From: Gracilibacillus halotolerans
GTDB lineage: Bacteria; Bacillota; Bacilli; Bacillales; Amphibacillaceae
DNA length: 64,000 nt
NCBI RefSeq assembly: GCF_014206945.1
Contig: NZ_JACHON010000003.1
Span: 186,001-250,000, forward strand
Reading direction: 5' to 3'
The notes under the pieces are model-generated. The model saw only the letters and a list, made by a program, of their open reading frames with translations, was not told the origin of the DNA and ran no database searches. Both the position numbers and the translations under genes were made by a program. Positions 1 through 9,090 of the stretch are shown piece by piece (position 1 is the first letter of the stretch; every line of letters starts with the position of its first letter).

Positions 1-567
1 AAAGAGCCTCATTGCCTCTTAGAATTGCTATGGGAGTGGCAGAGTGGCGATTTAATGGCAGATATTAAACTAGTAGTCAGCAATCACGAAGTCGCTCGCG
101 AGCTCGTGGAGCCTTTAGGAATACCGTTCCATTATATACCTGCCAATAAGGATATAAGGAAACAAGTTGAAGAACAGCAAATTAAATTGCTAAAAGAGCA
201 TGAGATTGATTTAATTGTGTTAGCTCGTTATATGCAAATTCTTACACCAGAATTTGTAGAAGAGTTCAAAAACCAAATCATTAATATTCATCATTCGTTC
301 TTGCCTGCTTTTATTGGTGCGAGACCATATGAAAGAGCATACGAGCGTGGCGTGAAATTAATTGGAGCTACCTCTCATTATGTAACGAATGCTTTAGATG
401 AGGGACCGATTATCGAACAGGACATTAGTAGAGTCGACCATCGTGACAATGCAGAGGCAATGAAAAAGATTGGTCAAACAGTAGAACGTAGCGTATTGGC
501 CCGCGCGGTGAAATGGCATCTAGAGGACCGAATTATTGTTTATGGTAATAAAACCATTGTATTTTAA
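1..567 (+). CDS. purU: Formyltetrahydrofolate deformylase, C-terminal part (5' end outside window)
   Basis: Reading is open from base 1, so the gene is cut by the window edge and the first in-window start codon is not the true start. About 188 residues remain; the family is near 300 aa, so the N-terminal ACT domain is missing here. The visible part is the formyl-transferase-like catalytic domain: the NIHHSFLPAF block holds the conserved Asn and His, and SHYVTNALDEGPIIEQD holds the catalytic Asp. PurU hydrolyses 10-formyl-THF to THF and formate in the cytosol, balancing one-carbon pools and feeding formate to purine synthesis. Identification rests on these motifs and is firm. It has no link with the sugar genes downstream. 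Confidence 0.93.
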   Translation, partial: KEPHCLLELLWEWQSGDLMADIKLVVSNHEVARELVEPLGIPFHYIPANKDIRKQVEEQQIKLLKEHEIDLIVLARYMQILTPEFVEEFKNQIINIHHSFLPAFIGARPYERAYERGVKLIGATSHYVTNALDEGPIIEQDISRVDHRDNAEAMKKIGQTVERSVLARAVKWHLEDRIIVYGNKTIVF

Positions 568-572
568 TAGCT

Positions 573-620
573 AGTGGAGAGGGGAAGAGATCGACTTAAA
601 CGTCATCGCTTCTCCTTTTT
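573..620 (+). terminator. Possible weak terminator after purU
   Basis: Just after the purU stop, GGAGAGG can pair with the CTTCTCC that precedes a run of five T. The stem is imperfect with a long loop. Position fits a purU terminator, but pairing is weak. Confidence 0.35.
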
Positions 621-756
621 GACGTGTTAAAAGGCTAAATCGTTAGAAGATTTTTGGTTAGTGTTTTCTTCATATGGTTTAACGTTTTGAAAATATTAAG
701 TATATGAAAATAAAAGGATACAGTAGCAAATAACCACTATACCCTTTCCGAGTACA

Positions 757-1497
757 CTACGTATTTAATTTGAAATGCACATCCTCATGTCGATATATTT
801 CTTCAAAATCATCATTATCCTTTAAATTCGTAAATAAATCCTCCGGGGAAAACAGTAGAAAATCATTTTTAAAGCTATAATCAGCACCGTGATGATAAGC
901 AAGCCATACAAGTTTAGAGCAATAAACATATTCCCAAGGATCATCTAATGATTGGGAAAGTTTAAAGGAAAAAATAGGTTTATTTTCTCCATTCTGTTTA
1001 TTTTTTTCATACTGTTCATAATACTGGAGTGCATACTGCGCAGCTCGCTCTCCTAAATCTCTATTCACAGGTCGATAATGCGCATAAAGCGGATGATGAC
1101 GAATAAACTTTTCGATAGGCGCTTTTATAATAGAGATATCGCCTCCGGGGGATTCTACCATTTCGTGGTTATTAACGACAATAGCAGAATGCCCCATATA
1201 TCCAGAATACTTTGTGTTAAGGTTGTCGCTAGCGACTAATATGTCACCTGGCTGAAAATCTGTGTCTCTAACTTTCGTACTTTTCCAACGATAATCTTTC
1301 CGAACAATCCATTGGTCAGAATTTACTTCAATAAACAAGTGGTTACTATCTTTTTCTTCATCCAAAGGAATAACATTACAATAACTATCTGTAAATAGAT
1401 CTACTTTTTTATTATTGAGTAATACTCTAAGCTCGTTTTGGGGTAAGGCAGGGTATACATAAATATAATGAACGTCTTTCCATACATGTAATTGCAT
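757..1497 (-). CDS. YiiX/YebB-like NlpC/P60-superfamily cysteine hydrolase
   Basis: About 246 aa. The C-terminal half has the permuted papain-like layout of the YiiX family: FQPGDILVAS, then GHSAIVV with the conserved His, then YCSKLVWLAYHHGAD with the catalytic Cys. Known members hydrolyse amide or ester bonds in cell-wall or lipid substrates; the substrate here is unknown. No clear signal peptide is seen. The first roughly 75 residues match no family I recognise. I chose the ATG at 1497 because GAGGTGA lies eight bases upstream; an upstream in-frame start at 1545 lacks a ribosome site. It is divergent from araD, and its upstream region contains an AraR-like box, so arabinose control is possible but unproven. 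Confidence 0.72.
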   Translation of the reverse strand: MQLHVWKDVHYIYVYPALPQNELRVLLNNKKVDLFTDSYCNVIPLDEEKDSNHLFIEVNSDQWIVRKDYRWKSTKVRDTDFQPGDILVASDNLNTKYSGYMGHSAIVVNNHEMVESPGGDISIIKAPIEKFIRHHPLYAHYRPVNRDLGERAAQYALQYYEQYEKNKQNGENKPIFSFKLSQSLDDPWEYVYCSKLVWLAYHHGADYSFKNDFLLFSPEDLFTNLKDNDDFEEIYRHEDVHFKLNT

Positions 1498-1538
1498 AAA
1501 AGTCACCTCATCGTATCCTATGCAAAGAGAGTTGTGAT

Positions 1539-1659
1539 GGTACATTCGTACAATAAGGAGATATATTTTAAAAAAATGTATGAAAATAACTGTTCTTTAT
1601 TGAATGTACGTACGAATTGTTATAAAATAAAAATTAACCACTTTACACATACGTACAGG
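1539..1659 (+). promoter_or_regulatory. AraR-like operator cluster upstream of araD
   Basis: Three sequences resemble the AraR operator (a palindrome centred on GTACGTAC flanked by A/T): GGTACATTCGTACAAT at 1539-1554, GAATGTACGTACGAAT at 1602-1617 (best), and a weaker ACATACGTACAG near 1648-1659. The middle box overlaps the -35 and spacer of the araD promoter, as expected for repression relieved by arabinose. The araR gene lies 2.5 kb downstream. The match is to the consensus as I know it from B. subtilis. Confidence 0.7.
1600..1628 (+). promoter_or_regulatory. SigA-type promoter of araDA
   Basis: TTGAAT (1600-1605), 17-bp spacer, TAAAAT (1623-1628; the alternative TATAAA begins at 1621). 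It lies about 65 bp before the araD start and is overlapped by the strongest AraR-like box. Confidence 0.6.
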
Positions 1660-1691
1660 ATATCAACATATAAAGAAAGGAAGGTGTTATT

Positions 1692-2384
1692 GTGTTAGAA
1701 TCTTTAAAAGAACAAGTACTAGAAGCTAATTTGGCACTGCCTAAATATGGGCTGGTAACTTTCACATGGGGTAATGTAAGCGGATACGACAAAGAATCTG
1801 GATTAATGGTAATTAAACCAAGTGGTGTACCCTATGAAGAATTAAAAGTAAGTGATTTAGTTGTGTTAGATTTAGATGGAAATATTGTTGAGGGTGACTT
1901 AAAACCATCTTCTGATACTCCTACACACCGATATTTATACCGTAATTTTGAGGGGATTGGCGGAATTGTACATACCCATTCTCCATGGGCGACTAGCTGG
2001 GCGCAAGCAGGAAAAGGAATCCCTGCGTTAGGTACAACGCAGGCAGATTATTTTTACGGGACAATACCGTGTACCCGCCGTATGACTGAAAAAGAAGTAA
2101 AAGGTGAGTACGAGTGGGAAACGGGTAAGGTAATCGTGGAAACATTCCAAGATAAAGATCCACTTGCAATTCCAAGTGTACTCGTTCATAGTCATGCACC
2201 GTTTAACTGGGGGAAGGATCCGAATGAAGCTGTCCATAATGCGGTCGTAGTTGAAGAAGTAGCAAAAATGGCACTTCATACGTATCAATTGAATCCGAAT
2301 ATAGCTGACATGGATTCGTATTTGTTAGATAAGCATTATTTAAGAAAACATGGCGCTAATGCCTATTACGGACAAGGTAAATAG
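1692..2384 (+). CDS. araD: L-ribulose-5-phosphate 4-epimerase
   Basis: 230 aa, the usual family length. It interconverts L-ribulose 5-phosphate and D-xylulose 5-phosphate, the last step that sends arabinose into the pentose phosphate pathway. Class II aldolase/AraD fold: substrate-loop motifs TWGNVSG and IKPSGVPY, zinc ligands His94 and His96 in VHTHSPWA and His168 in VHSHAPF, Asp119 in TQADYFYG, and the C-terminal Tyr pair in AYYGQGK. Starts with GTG preceded by AGGAAGGTG. It is the first gene of an araD-araA pair; araA follows 36 bp later with its own strong ribosome site. Likely repressed by AraR. Confidence 0.96.
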   Translation: MLESLKEQVLEANLALPKYGLVTFTWGNVSGYDKESGLMVIKPSGVPYEELKVSDLVVLDLDGNIVEGDLKPSSDTPTHRYLYRNFEGIGGIVHTHSPWATSWAQAGKGIPALGTTQADYFYGTIPCTRRMTEKEVKGEYEWETGKVIVETFQDKDPLAIPSVLVHSHAPFNWGKDPNEAVHNAVVVEEVAKMALHTYQLNPNIADMDSYLLDKHYLRKHGANAYYGQGK

Positions 2385-2420
2385 TTGATAGAACACATAT
2401 ATCCAAGAGGAGGAAATGAT

Positions 2421-3905
2421 ATGTTACAAGTAAAACCGTACAAGTTTTGGTTTGTTACAGGGAGTCAACATTTATATGGGGATGAGACCATACAAGAAGT
2501 AGTAAATAATTCGCGTGAAGTTGTTAAAGGATTAAACGAAGTGGGACAATTACCATTTGAAATAGAATTCAAAGAAGTACTAACAACTGCAAATGACATT
2601 CATGCGTTTATGGTAAAAGCAAATAATGACGAGAATTGCGCAGGCGTCATTACTTGGATGCACACATTCTCACCTGCAAAAATGTGGATTGCTGGTCTTA
2701 AAGCGTTGCAAAAACCTTTACTTCACCTGCATACGCAATATAATCGTGATATCCCATGGGATACGATTGATATGGATTTTATGAATTTAAATCAAGCGGC
2801 CCATGGTGATCGTGAATATGGATTTATCGGCACAAGAATGGATATTTCGCGAAAAGTAGTGGTTGGCCATTGGAAAGATGAAAACGTAACGTCTAAAATC
2901 TCAAATTGGATGAAAACGGCTGTTGCTGTTACGGAAGGAACAAACATCCGAGTAGCGCGTTTCGGTGATAATATGCGTAATGTAGCAGTTACCGATGGGG
3001 ATAAAATCGAAGCCCAAATTAAATTTGGCTGGACAGTCGATTACTACGGTATTGGCGATTTAGTCGAGGAGATTAAGCAAGTAACAGACGAGCAATTAGA
3101 AGCACTTTGGCAAGAATATGAGAAGTTATATGAAATACCAGAAGAAGCGAAGCAGCCAGGTAAAGTAAGAGATGCTATTTTAGAACAAGGGAAAATAGAA
3201 ATTGCCTTGAAATCTTTCCTATCGAAAGGTAATTATTCTGCCTTTACGACAAACTTTGAGGACCTTCATGGCATGAAGCAATTACCAGGACTTGCTGCCC
3301 AACGTTTAATGGCAGAAGGCTATGGATTTGCTGGTGAGGGTGACTGGAGAACAGCTGCTTTAACTCGCTTAATGAAGATTATTTCCAACAATAAAGATAC
3401 TTCCTTTATGGAGGATTATACGTACCATCTAGAACCGGGTAATGAAATGATTTTAGGTTCTCATATGTTAGAGGTGTGCCCAACAGTTTCAGCTACAAAA
3501 CCGAAAATTGTAGTTCAGCCTCTAGGAATTGGTGGAAAAGAGGATCCAGCACGACTTGTGTTTGATGGAAAAGGTGGAGATGCGGTTAATGCTTCCTTAG
3601 TAGAAATGGGTGGAAGATATCGATTGGTTATTAGTGAAGTAAAGGCAGAACAGCCTCAGCATGAAACGCCAAATCTACCGGTAGCAAAAGTATTATGGAG
3701 ACCGGAACCATCATTAAGTGAAGCTACAGAAGCATGGATTTATGCAGGGGGAGCTCACCATACAGTGCTATCTTTTGAAGTAACTACGGAGCAACTGTGT
3801 GATTTTGCGGACATGGCTAAAATTGAAAGTGTTGTTATTGATAAAGACTTGAATTTACGCCAATTCCGCAATGAGTTAAAATGGAACGAATCAATTTATC
3901 GCTAA
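2421..3905 (+). CDS. araA: L-arabinose isomerase
   Basis: 494 aa, family-typical. It converts L-arabinose to L-ribulose in the cytosol. Metal-binding and catalytic residues match the family: Glu306 in GEGDW, Glu331 in FMEDYTY, His348 in GSHML and His447 in GGAHHT. ATG at 2421 is chosen because AGAGGAGG precedes it by a good distance; the frame is open 36 bp further upstream without a usable start. It is cotranscribed with araD and followed by two terminators. The gene that normally completes the set, araB ribulokinase, is neither here nor elsewhere in the window. Confidence 0.97.
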   Translation: MLQVKPYKFWFVTGSQHLYGDETIQEVVNNSREVVKGLNEVGQLPFEIEFKEVLTTANDIHAFMVKANNDENCAGVITWMHTFSPAKMWIAGLKALQKPLLHLHTQYNRDIPWDTIDMDFMNLNQAAHGDREYGFIGTRMDISRKVVVGHWKDENVTSKISNWMKTAVAVTEGTNIRVARFGDNMRNVAVTDGDKIEAQIKFGWTVDYYGIGDLVEEIKQVTDEQLEALWQEYEKLYEIPEEAKQPGKVRDAILEQGKIEIALKSFLSKGNYSAFTTNFEDLHGMKQLPGLAAQRLMAEGYGFAGEGDWRTAALTRLMKIISNNKDTSFMEDYTYHLEPGNEMILGSHMLEVCPTVSATKPKIVVQPLGIGGKEDPARLVFDGKGGDAVNASLVEMGGRYRLVISEVKAEQPQHETPNLPVAKVLWRPEPSLSEATEAWIYAGGAHHTVLSFEVTTEQLCDFADMAKIESVVIDKDLNLRQFRNELKWNESIYR

Positions 3906-3918
3906 TGAAAGAACAAGG

Positions 3919-3945
3919 TGGGTCTATTATGGACCCAGCTTTTTC
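3919..3945 (+). terminator. Terminator 1 after araA
   Basis: TGGGTC (3919-3924) pairs with GACCCA (3932-3937) over a 7-base loop and is followed by GC and a T tract. Confidence 0.75.
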
Positions 3946-3972
3946 TATATGTGAAATACTTTAAAGTGTCCT

Positions 3973-4004
3973 TTGGCTAGCTTCACTGCTAGCCAAGTTT
4001 TTCT
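3973..4004 (+). terminator. Terminator 2 after araA
   Basis: Perfect 9-bp stem TTGGCTAGC/GCTAGCCAA with a 6-base loop, then a T-rich tract. The same GGCTAGC arm recurs in the terminator at 25.5 kb. Confidence 0.85.
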
Positions 4005-4229
4005 TTATTTGTTGAGTAATTTAAGGTTCTTGACTTAGGTTAGAAAAATGAGATTCAGATATAATCTAATTGTATTTAGAGGAATTGGCAGTCATAAAAG
4101 CGCTGTCTATCAAGTGTGATATAATAATACTATACATGTTATGTGACAATAAATTCCCATATTTCATAGTTTTGTTGTAAGCGGAGTGCTATAATATAGA
4201 CATAAATTGTAGATGTAGAGGTGTATGAC

Positions 4230-5354
4230 GTGCAGACGAAATATAATATCGTGAAGCAAGCGATAAAATCAAAAATATTAGATGGGACCTATCAGCCCCA
4301 TCAAAAAATTAGCTCGGAAAGCGAATTAATGAAGCAGTTCGGTGTCAGCCGCCATACGGTTCGATTAGCAATTGGGGAATTAGTTAATCAAGGTTGGCTG
4401 TATAGAGAACAAGGTTCGGGTACGTTTTGTGCTGACCGAACAAAGGACACTTCACAAAAGCAAATGCAGCAAAAGAATATCGCAATTATTACGACTTATA
4501 TCTCCGACTATATTTTCCCTTCTATCATTCGCGGCGCAGAATCTTATTTAAGTAAAAATGGATACCAAGTAAGTCTTTTTAGTACGGATAATGATCATGA
4601 TAATGAACGTAAAATCTTAGAAAAAATTCTAACTCAACCGTTTGATGGTGTGATCATCGAACCAACGAAAAGTGCCATTGCCAATCCGAATATTAACTAT
4701 TATTTAAATTTAGAGAGACAGGACATACCCTACTTAATGATTAATGCTTATTATGATGAACTTGAGCCTTTCCATATAATCGTTGATGACGAAAAAGGTG
4801 GTTTTATACAAACGGAGCATTTAATTGAACAGGGTCATACGAACATAATTGGTTATTTTAAAAACGACGATATGCAAGGAACAAAACGTATGAAAGGCTA
4901 TCTTAAAGCTCATCGAAAGCATGGGATTGAAATCTCACCGAACAACATTATAACGTATGAAACAGCGGAGAAAACAACAAAGCCTGCAGAGGAGCTTAGA
5001 AAATTATTGAAGTCTGAGAAAAATCGTCCAACAGCGATTGTTTGTTATAATGACGAATTAGCTCTTATGCTCTTAGATGTATTGAGAGAAGCAAAACTAC
5101 GAGTGCCGGAAGATATCTCTATTATTGGATTTGATAATTCCTTTATGGCTGATATAACAGAAGTAAAACTTACCTCCGTAGAACATCCAAAAAGTGAAAT
5201 GGGTGAGCTAGCAGCAAAGGTGATTTTGGATATGGTCAAACAAGTAAGAGGTCAGAAGAAACAAGAGCACATGGAAAATGATCTTATTCGTTTTGATCCT
5301 AAACTAGTGGTGCGAAACTCAACTGGACCAGTTGATCAAAAAGTGGAGAGTTAA
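4230..5354 (+). CDS. araR: Arabinose-responsive repressor AraR (GntR DNA-binding domain fused to LacI-type sensor)
   Basis: About 374 aa. Residues 1-70 form a GntR winged helix with motif FGVSRHTVRLAIGELVNQG followed by EQGSGTF. Residues about 80-370 are a periplasmic-binding-protein-like sensor of the LacI/GalR kind (RPTAIVCYNDELAL; DISIIGFDNS). This fusion is the AraR signature; in B. subtilis it represses ara genes until L-arabinose binds. GTG at 4230 is preferred: GAGGTG lies six bases upstream and the N-terminus then aligns with B. subtilis AraR; an in-frame GTG at 4221 lacks a ribosome site. It has its own transcription unit between araA terminators and a bidirectional terminator. Likely targets are the boxes at 1.5, 9.1 and 16.4 kb. 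Confidence 0.94.
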   Translation: MQTKYNIVKQAIKSKILDGTYQPHQKISSESELMKQFGVSRHTVRLAIGELVNQGWLYREQGSGTFCADRTKDTSQKQMQQKNIAIITTYISDYIFPSIIRGAESYLSKNGYQVSLFSTDNDHDNERKILEKILTQPFDGVIIEPTKSAIANPNINYYLNLERQDIPYLMINAYYDELEPFHIIVDDEKGGFIQTEHLIEQGHTNIIGYFKNDDMQGTKRMKGYLKAHRKHGIEISPNNIITYETAEKTTKPAEELRKLLKSEKNRPTAIVCYNDELALMLLDVLREAKLRVPEDISIIGFDNSFMADITEVKLTSVEHPKSEMGELAAKVILDMVKQVRGQKKQEHMENDLIRFDPKLVVRNSTGPVDQKVES

Positions 5355-5381
5355 GTATACTCTTCTTATACATAGCACAAA

Positions 5382-5424
5382 AAAGAGGGACATCATTGGA
5401 ATGGAAAAATGTCTCTCTTTTTTT
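5382..5424. terminator. Bidirectional terminator between araR and the AraC-type regulator
   Basis: AAAGAGGGACAT pairs with ATGTCTCTCTTT (one G-T pair). There is a T run on the plus strand and an A run on the other side, so it can serve both convergent genes. Confidence 0.88.
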
Positions 5425-5464
5425 GAATAAAAAATATAGTCTTGTTTACGATTTCGTGCTCATG

Positions 5465-6334
5465 TTAATTTTTATAGATATGTTTTAAATACATCGATGG
5501 AGAAACTCCTGTCACTTTTTTAAAGACTCTGCTAAAGTAAAAAGGATTAGAAAAGCCAAGTCTATCGCTAACTTCTGATATATTATCATTCTCTTTTCTA
5601 AATATTTGGATGGCTTTCTCTATTAAAATTTCATTTTGGTAATGAATAATGCTCTTTCCTGTATGTTCCTTAAATTGCTTCGATAAGTAGGAGTAGTTCA
5701 TATTTAAGGCTGTAGAGATTTCGGAGCTAGATAACTTGTGCTCATTTGCATGAAACAGCTCCATCAGTTTTGAAATAGTTCTATGTCTACTACGATTCGA
5801 ATCCTCTTCAAGCTTTTCTGTATAAATATCTAATAACACCTCGTAAAATTTCATTCCGGCAAGTAATAGTCGTAGCGAGTTGGTTGATTGAAAGCTTTCT
5901 AAAATATCTTGCAGTTTAGTAGTAAAGTAATTCTTTTGTCTTAAACTCCCATATTTAGGGAGTGTAAGATTCGTTTCGTATGCGCTTTTTGGTACGAGGG
6001 AGGTATGGCGAAACGGTGAGTATTCCTCGCGTTCATTTGCATGACTAGGGACATCTCCTGAAAAATGGATATAATACCATGCGGAGTTTTTCATATACTT
6101 TTCTTTTCCCCAGTGGTGAACCCCTTGCTTTAAAAACAAAAATTGTCCAGCCTCTACCATATAATTAGTACCATCCTCGATGATGTTTAGTTTCCCATTT
6201 GTAACCAAAACAAAAACGTTCCAATCTTCCATAAAACGGTCAGGGTGTGTTAGATGACCTACTGGATCACTCATATAACCTATTTCATGGATCATTGGAA
6301 TAGCAGTACTACTCCAATTAATGATATGTTTCAA
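5465..6334 (-). CDS. AraC-family transcriptional regulator with N-terminal cupin sensor
   Basis: 289 aa. Residues about 20-150 form an AraC-type cupin ligand pocket (VFVLVTNGKLNI; EAGQFLFLKQGVHHWG). Residues about 190-289 carry the two HTH motifs of the AraC/XylS domain (ISTALNMNYSYLSKQF; DRLGFSNPFYFSRVFKKVTG). It probably activates a carbohydrate gene in response to a sugar; the adjacent divergent GH127/GH146 gene is the obvious candidate target. The start is a TTG preceded by AAGGGGTGAT; no other start fits as well. It shares a bidirectional terminator with araR. Confidence 0.88.
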   Translation of the reverse strand: MKHIINWSSTAIPMIHEIGYMSDPVGHLTHPDRFMEDWNVFVLVTNGKLNIIEDGTNYMVEAGQFLFLKQGVHHWGKEKYMKNSAWYYIHFSGDVPSHANEREEYSPFRHTSLVPKSAYETNLTLPKYGSLRQKNYFTTKLQDILESFQSTNSLRLLLAGMKFYEVLLDIYTEKLEEDSNRSRHRTISKLMELFHANEHKLSSSEISTALNMNYSYLSKQFKEHTGKSIIHYQNEILIEKAIQIFRKENDNISEVSDRLGFSNPFYFSRVFKKVTGVSPSMYLKHIYKN

Positions 6335-6388
6335 GAAATCACCCCTTTTTGTTCACAGATAAGGAATTATCCAATTCAGATTGAAAAT

Positions 6389-6508
6389 TTGTCTAGCTCC
6401 TGCGCCTCCCCCCTCGAGGTCTTAAGTAATGCTATTCTGTGGCAAAGAATGCCATATAAAGCCTTACTTAAGCTTGTCGGGGGTGAACAAAGCGCCTGCA
6501 CTTTTCTT
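6389..6508. repeat. Dispersed palindromic intergenic element of Bacillaceae type
   Basis: A roughly 120-bp element runs from GTCTAGCTCCTGCGCC through CCCCTCGAGGTC to CTTGTCGGGGGTGAAC and GCGCCTGCAC. The inner part is self-complementary (TTAAGTAA near 6421 with TTACTTAA near 6464; CCCCC with GGGGG). I recall similar ends, 'CTAGCTCC.GCGCCT...CTCGAGGTC' with 'CTTGTCGGGG.TGAAC', as an interspersed repeat in Bacillus-group genomes. Only one copy lies here. It occupies most of the 309-bp gap upstream of the GH127/GH146 gene. Confidence 0.65.
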
Positions 6509-6643
6509 AACATTGTAACACAACACAGGTAGAAAATTATAGCCCAAAAAAAGATAGGTAAAGTAATAATATTCTATGTACATTCTCTTAATATCCCTAC
6601 ATACTGAAAGGAATTGTAACTATAATGTGAGGAGGAAGAGAAG

Positions 6644-8920
6644 GTGGAGAACACAAAATTATTAAATGGGCTGTTTAAACAATCCCAAGAAAAAGGCAAA
6701 AAGTATTTAGTTGATTTGGATGTTGATCGATTAATGGCTCCATGTTATGAAGCGGTGAATCAGACTCCTAAGAAAGAGCGTTATGGAGGATGGGAGCAAC
6801 AATCCATTGCTGGACATTCATTAGGGCATTGGCTATCAGCAGCAGCTGTTATGTACCATGCGACAGAAGACGTCAAATTAAAAGAGAAGCTTATTTATGC
6901 GTTAGAGGAAATGGAGAAAGTCCAATCCAATGATCCAGATGGTTATTTGAGTGGTTTTCCAAGAAAATGCTTTGATGAAGTTTTTTCAGGGGATTTTGAA
7001 GTGGCCCATTTTAGTCTAGGAGGGTCTTGGGTTCCCTGGTATTCCATCCATAAAATATACGCGGGGTTAATCGATGTCTATCAATACACAGGAATGGAAA
7101 AAGCTCTTCAAATTGTGTTGGGAATGGCCGACTGGGCATATAAGGGTTTATCACGTTTAACTCATGATCAATTTCAACGCATGCTTATTTGTGAGTTTGG
7201 CGGTATGAATGAAGTATTTGCAGATTTGTATAAGATTACGGAAGATCTAAGATATCTGGAGTTGGCAGAGAAGTTTTATCATGAGGCAATTCTTGATCCA
7301 CTATCAGAAGAGAAAGATGAGTTAGAGGGGAAACATGCCAACACCCAAATACCGAAAGTCATTGGCGTTGCTAAATTATATAATATAACTGGAAAAGAGA
7401 AATATCGTAAAATTGCAGAATATTTTTGGGAGCAAGTAGTGAAGTATCGTACGTATGTGATTGGTGGGAATAGCATTCGTGAACATTTCGGGTTGGAGAA
7501 TACAGAAGAACTTGGTGTGCTTACAACAGAGACATGTAATACGTATAACATGCTTCTACTTACAGAATTGATTTTTGATTGGAATCGTCAAGCTAAATAT
7601 TATGATTTTTACGAACGTGGTTTATATAACCATATTCTTGCGTCACAAGACCCGGAGTCGGGAATGAAAACATACTTTGTTTCATCTGAGCCAGGACATT
7701 TTAAAGTATATCATTCACACGATAACAGCTTTTGGTGCTGTACAGGAACAGGGATGGAAAACCCAGCACGATACAATTCTCGTATTTTCCAACTACTAGA
7801 TGAAAGTTTCTATATCCATCTGTTTATTCCGGCTACTTGGAAGAGTAATAGACATGGGATGGCTGTTAAACAAGAGACGGATTTTCCGTATTCGAATCGC
7901 GTCACACTCACGGTAGAGGAAGCAAATGGATTAGAGATGGAGTGGCGAATAAGAGAACCGTATTGGTTAAACGGTGAGATGACGATTACGCTTAACGGAG
8001 AGCCATTGGATTATACGATGAAGGACGGTTATGTTAGCTTTGTCAGAGGATGGCAGAAAGGTGATCGAATCGAATTTCACGTGCCGATGAATTTACATTT
8101 ATATAGGGCAAAGGATACTCAATACAAAAGTGCACTATTATATGGACCAATTGTTCTTGCTGGAGCATTAGGACGTGAAAACTTCCCTGAATCAGATATA
8201 TTAGATGACCACTTAGCATTAAATAACCATCCATTAATAGAAGTTCCATCTTTAGTGGCAAATCCAAACAATTTAACCGAATGGATTGAGATAGTAGATA
8301 AAGAGCGATTACTATTTGAAACGAAAGCTATTGGGCAGCCAGGGAACCGAAAATTAAAACTGAAACCATTTTATGATATTCATCATGAACGTTATACTAT
8401 TTATTGGAATTTAATGAAGGATGAAGAATATAAGAGTTTTGTAGATAAAGATGCTGATAGAAAGGTTTATCTCCAACGAATTACAGTGGATCAGGTTACA
8501 CCACACGAACAACAACCAGAAGTAGAACATCGTTTGTTAGAGAGTAACTCTCATTCAGATTATTTAAATGTTGTTCACAAAGGATATCGAATGGCTAAGG
8601 ATAATGGATTCTTTAGTTATGAGATGAAGGTGGAAAAGGACCTGCCGATGTATCTTGCAGTGACGTATTATGGAAGTGAAGGAACCCTTTTTGAACCCGG
8701 AGGTCATTTCGTGCGTGATTTCAACATTAAATTAGATGGTGAGGTAATAGCGAATCAGATTGTTGAGTTTGAAAAGCCGGGTGAATTATTCACTGTTAAT
8801 TACGAGATTCCACAAGAGCTAACGAAAAATAAAGACAGTGTGCGAGTAGAATTTGCTGCAGAAGCTAATAAAGCAACAGCCAGTGTATTTGAAGTAAGAA
8901 TTGTAAAAGAAAAAATATAA
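6644..8920 (+). CDS. GH127/GH146-type beta-L-arabinofuranosidase (formerly DUF1680)
   Basis: 758 aa. An alpha/alpha-barrel catalytic domain spans about 1-420, followed by beta-sandwich domains. Zinc and catalytic residues known for HypBA1 (one Glu, three Cys) can be placed: Glu296 and Cys298 in TTETCNTYNM, and Cys365-Cys366 in SFWCCTGTGMEN, where the second Cys of the pair is the expected nucleophile. The C-terminal ~100 residues (SYEMKVEKDLPMYLAV onward) look like the beta-sandwich seen in GH146-type members. The family removes terminal beta-L-arabinofuranose from plant glycoproteins or pectin side chains. No signal peptide, so it acts on imported substrate. GTG start with GAGGAGGAAG upstream. 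Monocistronic, divergent from an AraC-type regulator. Confidence 0.88.
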   Translation: MENTKLLNGLFKQSQEKGKKYLVDLDVDRLMAPCYEAVNQTPKKERYGGWEQQSIAGHSLGHWLSAAAVMYHATEDVKLKEKLIYALEEMEKVQSNDPDGYLSGFPRKCFDEVFSGDFEVAHFSLGGSWVPWYSIHKIYAGLIDVYQYTGMEKALQIVLGMADWAYKGLSRLTHDQFQRMLICEFGGMNEVFADLYKITEDLRYLELAEKFYHEAILDPLSEEKDELEGKHANTQIPKVIGVAKLYNITGKEKYRKIAEYFWEQVVKYRTYVIGGNSIREHFGLENTEELGVLTTETCNTYNMLLLTELIFDWNRQAKYYDFYERGLYNHILASQDPESGMKTYFVSSEPGHFKVYHSHDNSFWCCTGTGMENPARYNSRIFQLLDESFYIHLFIPATWKSNRHGMAVKQETDFPYSNRVTLTVEEANGLEMEWRIREPYWLNGEMTITLNGEPLDYTMKDGYVSFVRGWQKGDRIEFHVPMNLHLYRAKDTQYKSALLYGPIVLAGALGRENFPESDILDDHLALNNHPLIEVPSLVANPNNLTEWIEIVDKERLLFETKAIGQPGNRKLKLKPFYDIHHERYTIYWNLMKDEEYKSFVDKDADRKVYLQRITVDQVTPHEQQPEVEHRLLESNSHSDYLNVVHKGYRMAKDNGFFSYEMKVEKDLPMYLAVTYYGSEGTLFEPGGHFVRDFNIKLDGEVIANQIVEFEKPGELFTVNYEIPQELTKNKDSVRVEFAAEANKATASVFEVRIVKEKI

Positions 8921-8930
8921 AAAACTGGGT

Positions 8931-8963
8931 AAAAAGTTCCTATCATGTTAGTAGGAACTTTTT
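8931..8963 (+). terminator. Terminator after the GH127/GH146 gene
   Basis: 12-bp perfect stem AAAAAGTTCCTA/TAGGAACTTTTT with a 9-base loop, ending in a T run. Confidence 0.9.
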
Positions 8964-9090
8964 ATATTCCCTCAAATTATTCTTTCGCAGTTTGAAGTGT
9001 GGTCTGTTCATGTTTTAAAAATATGCTAGAATTATTTACTGGGATATAAACGTAGAAAAATATAAAAAAGAAAAATATTTTTAATTCTAA

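Noticed and set aside
1492-1698. 68-codon frame between the peptidase gene and araD
   Set aside because: It runs through the AraR boxes and the araD promoter and has no ribosome site; regulatory DNA explains the region better.
6254-6532. Open frame of 92 codons on the plus strand across the AraC-gene start and the palindromic element
   Set aside because: Half is antisense to a real gene and half is the repeat element; no family resemblance and no ribosome site.
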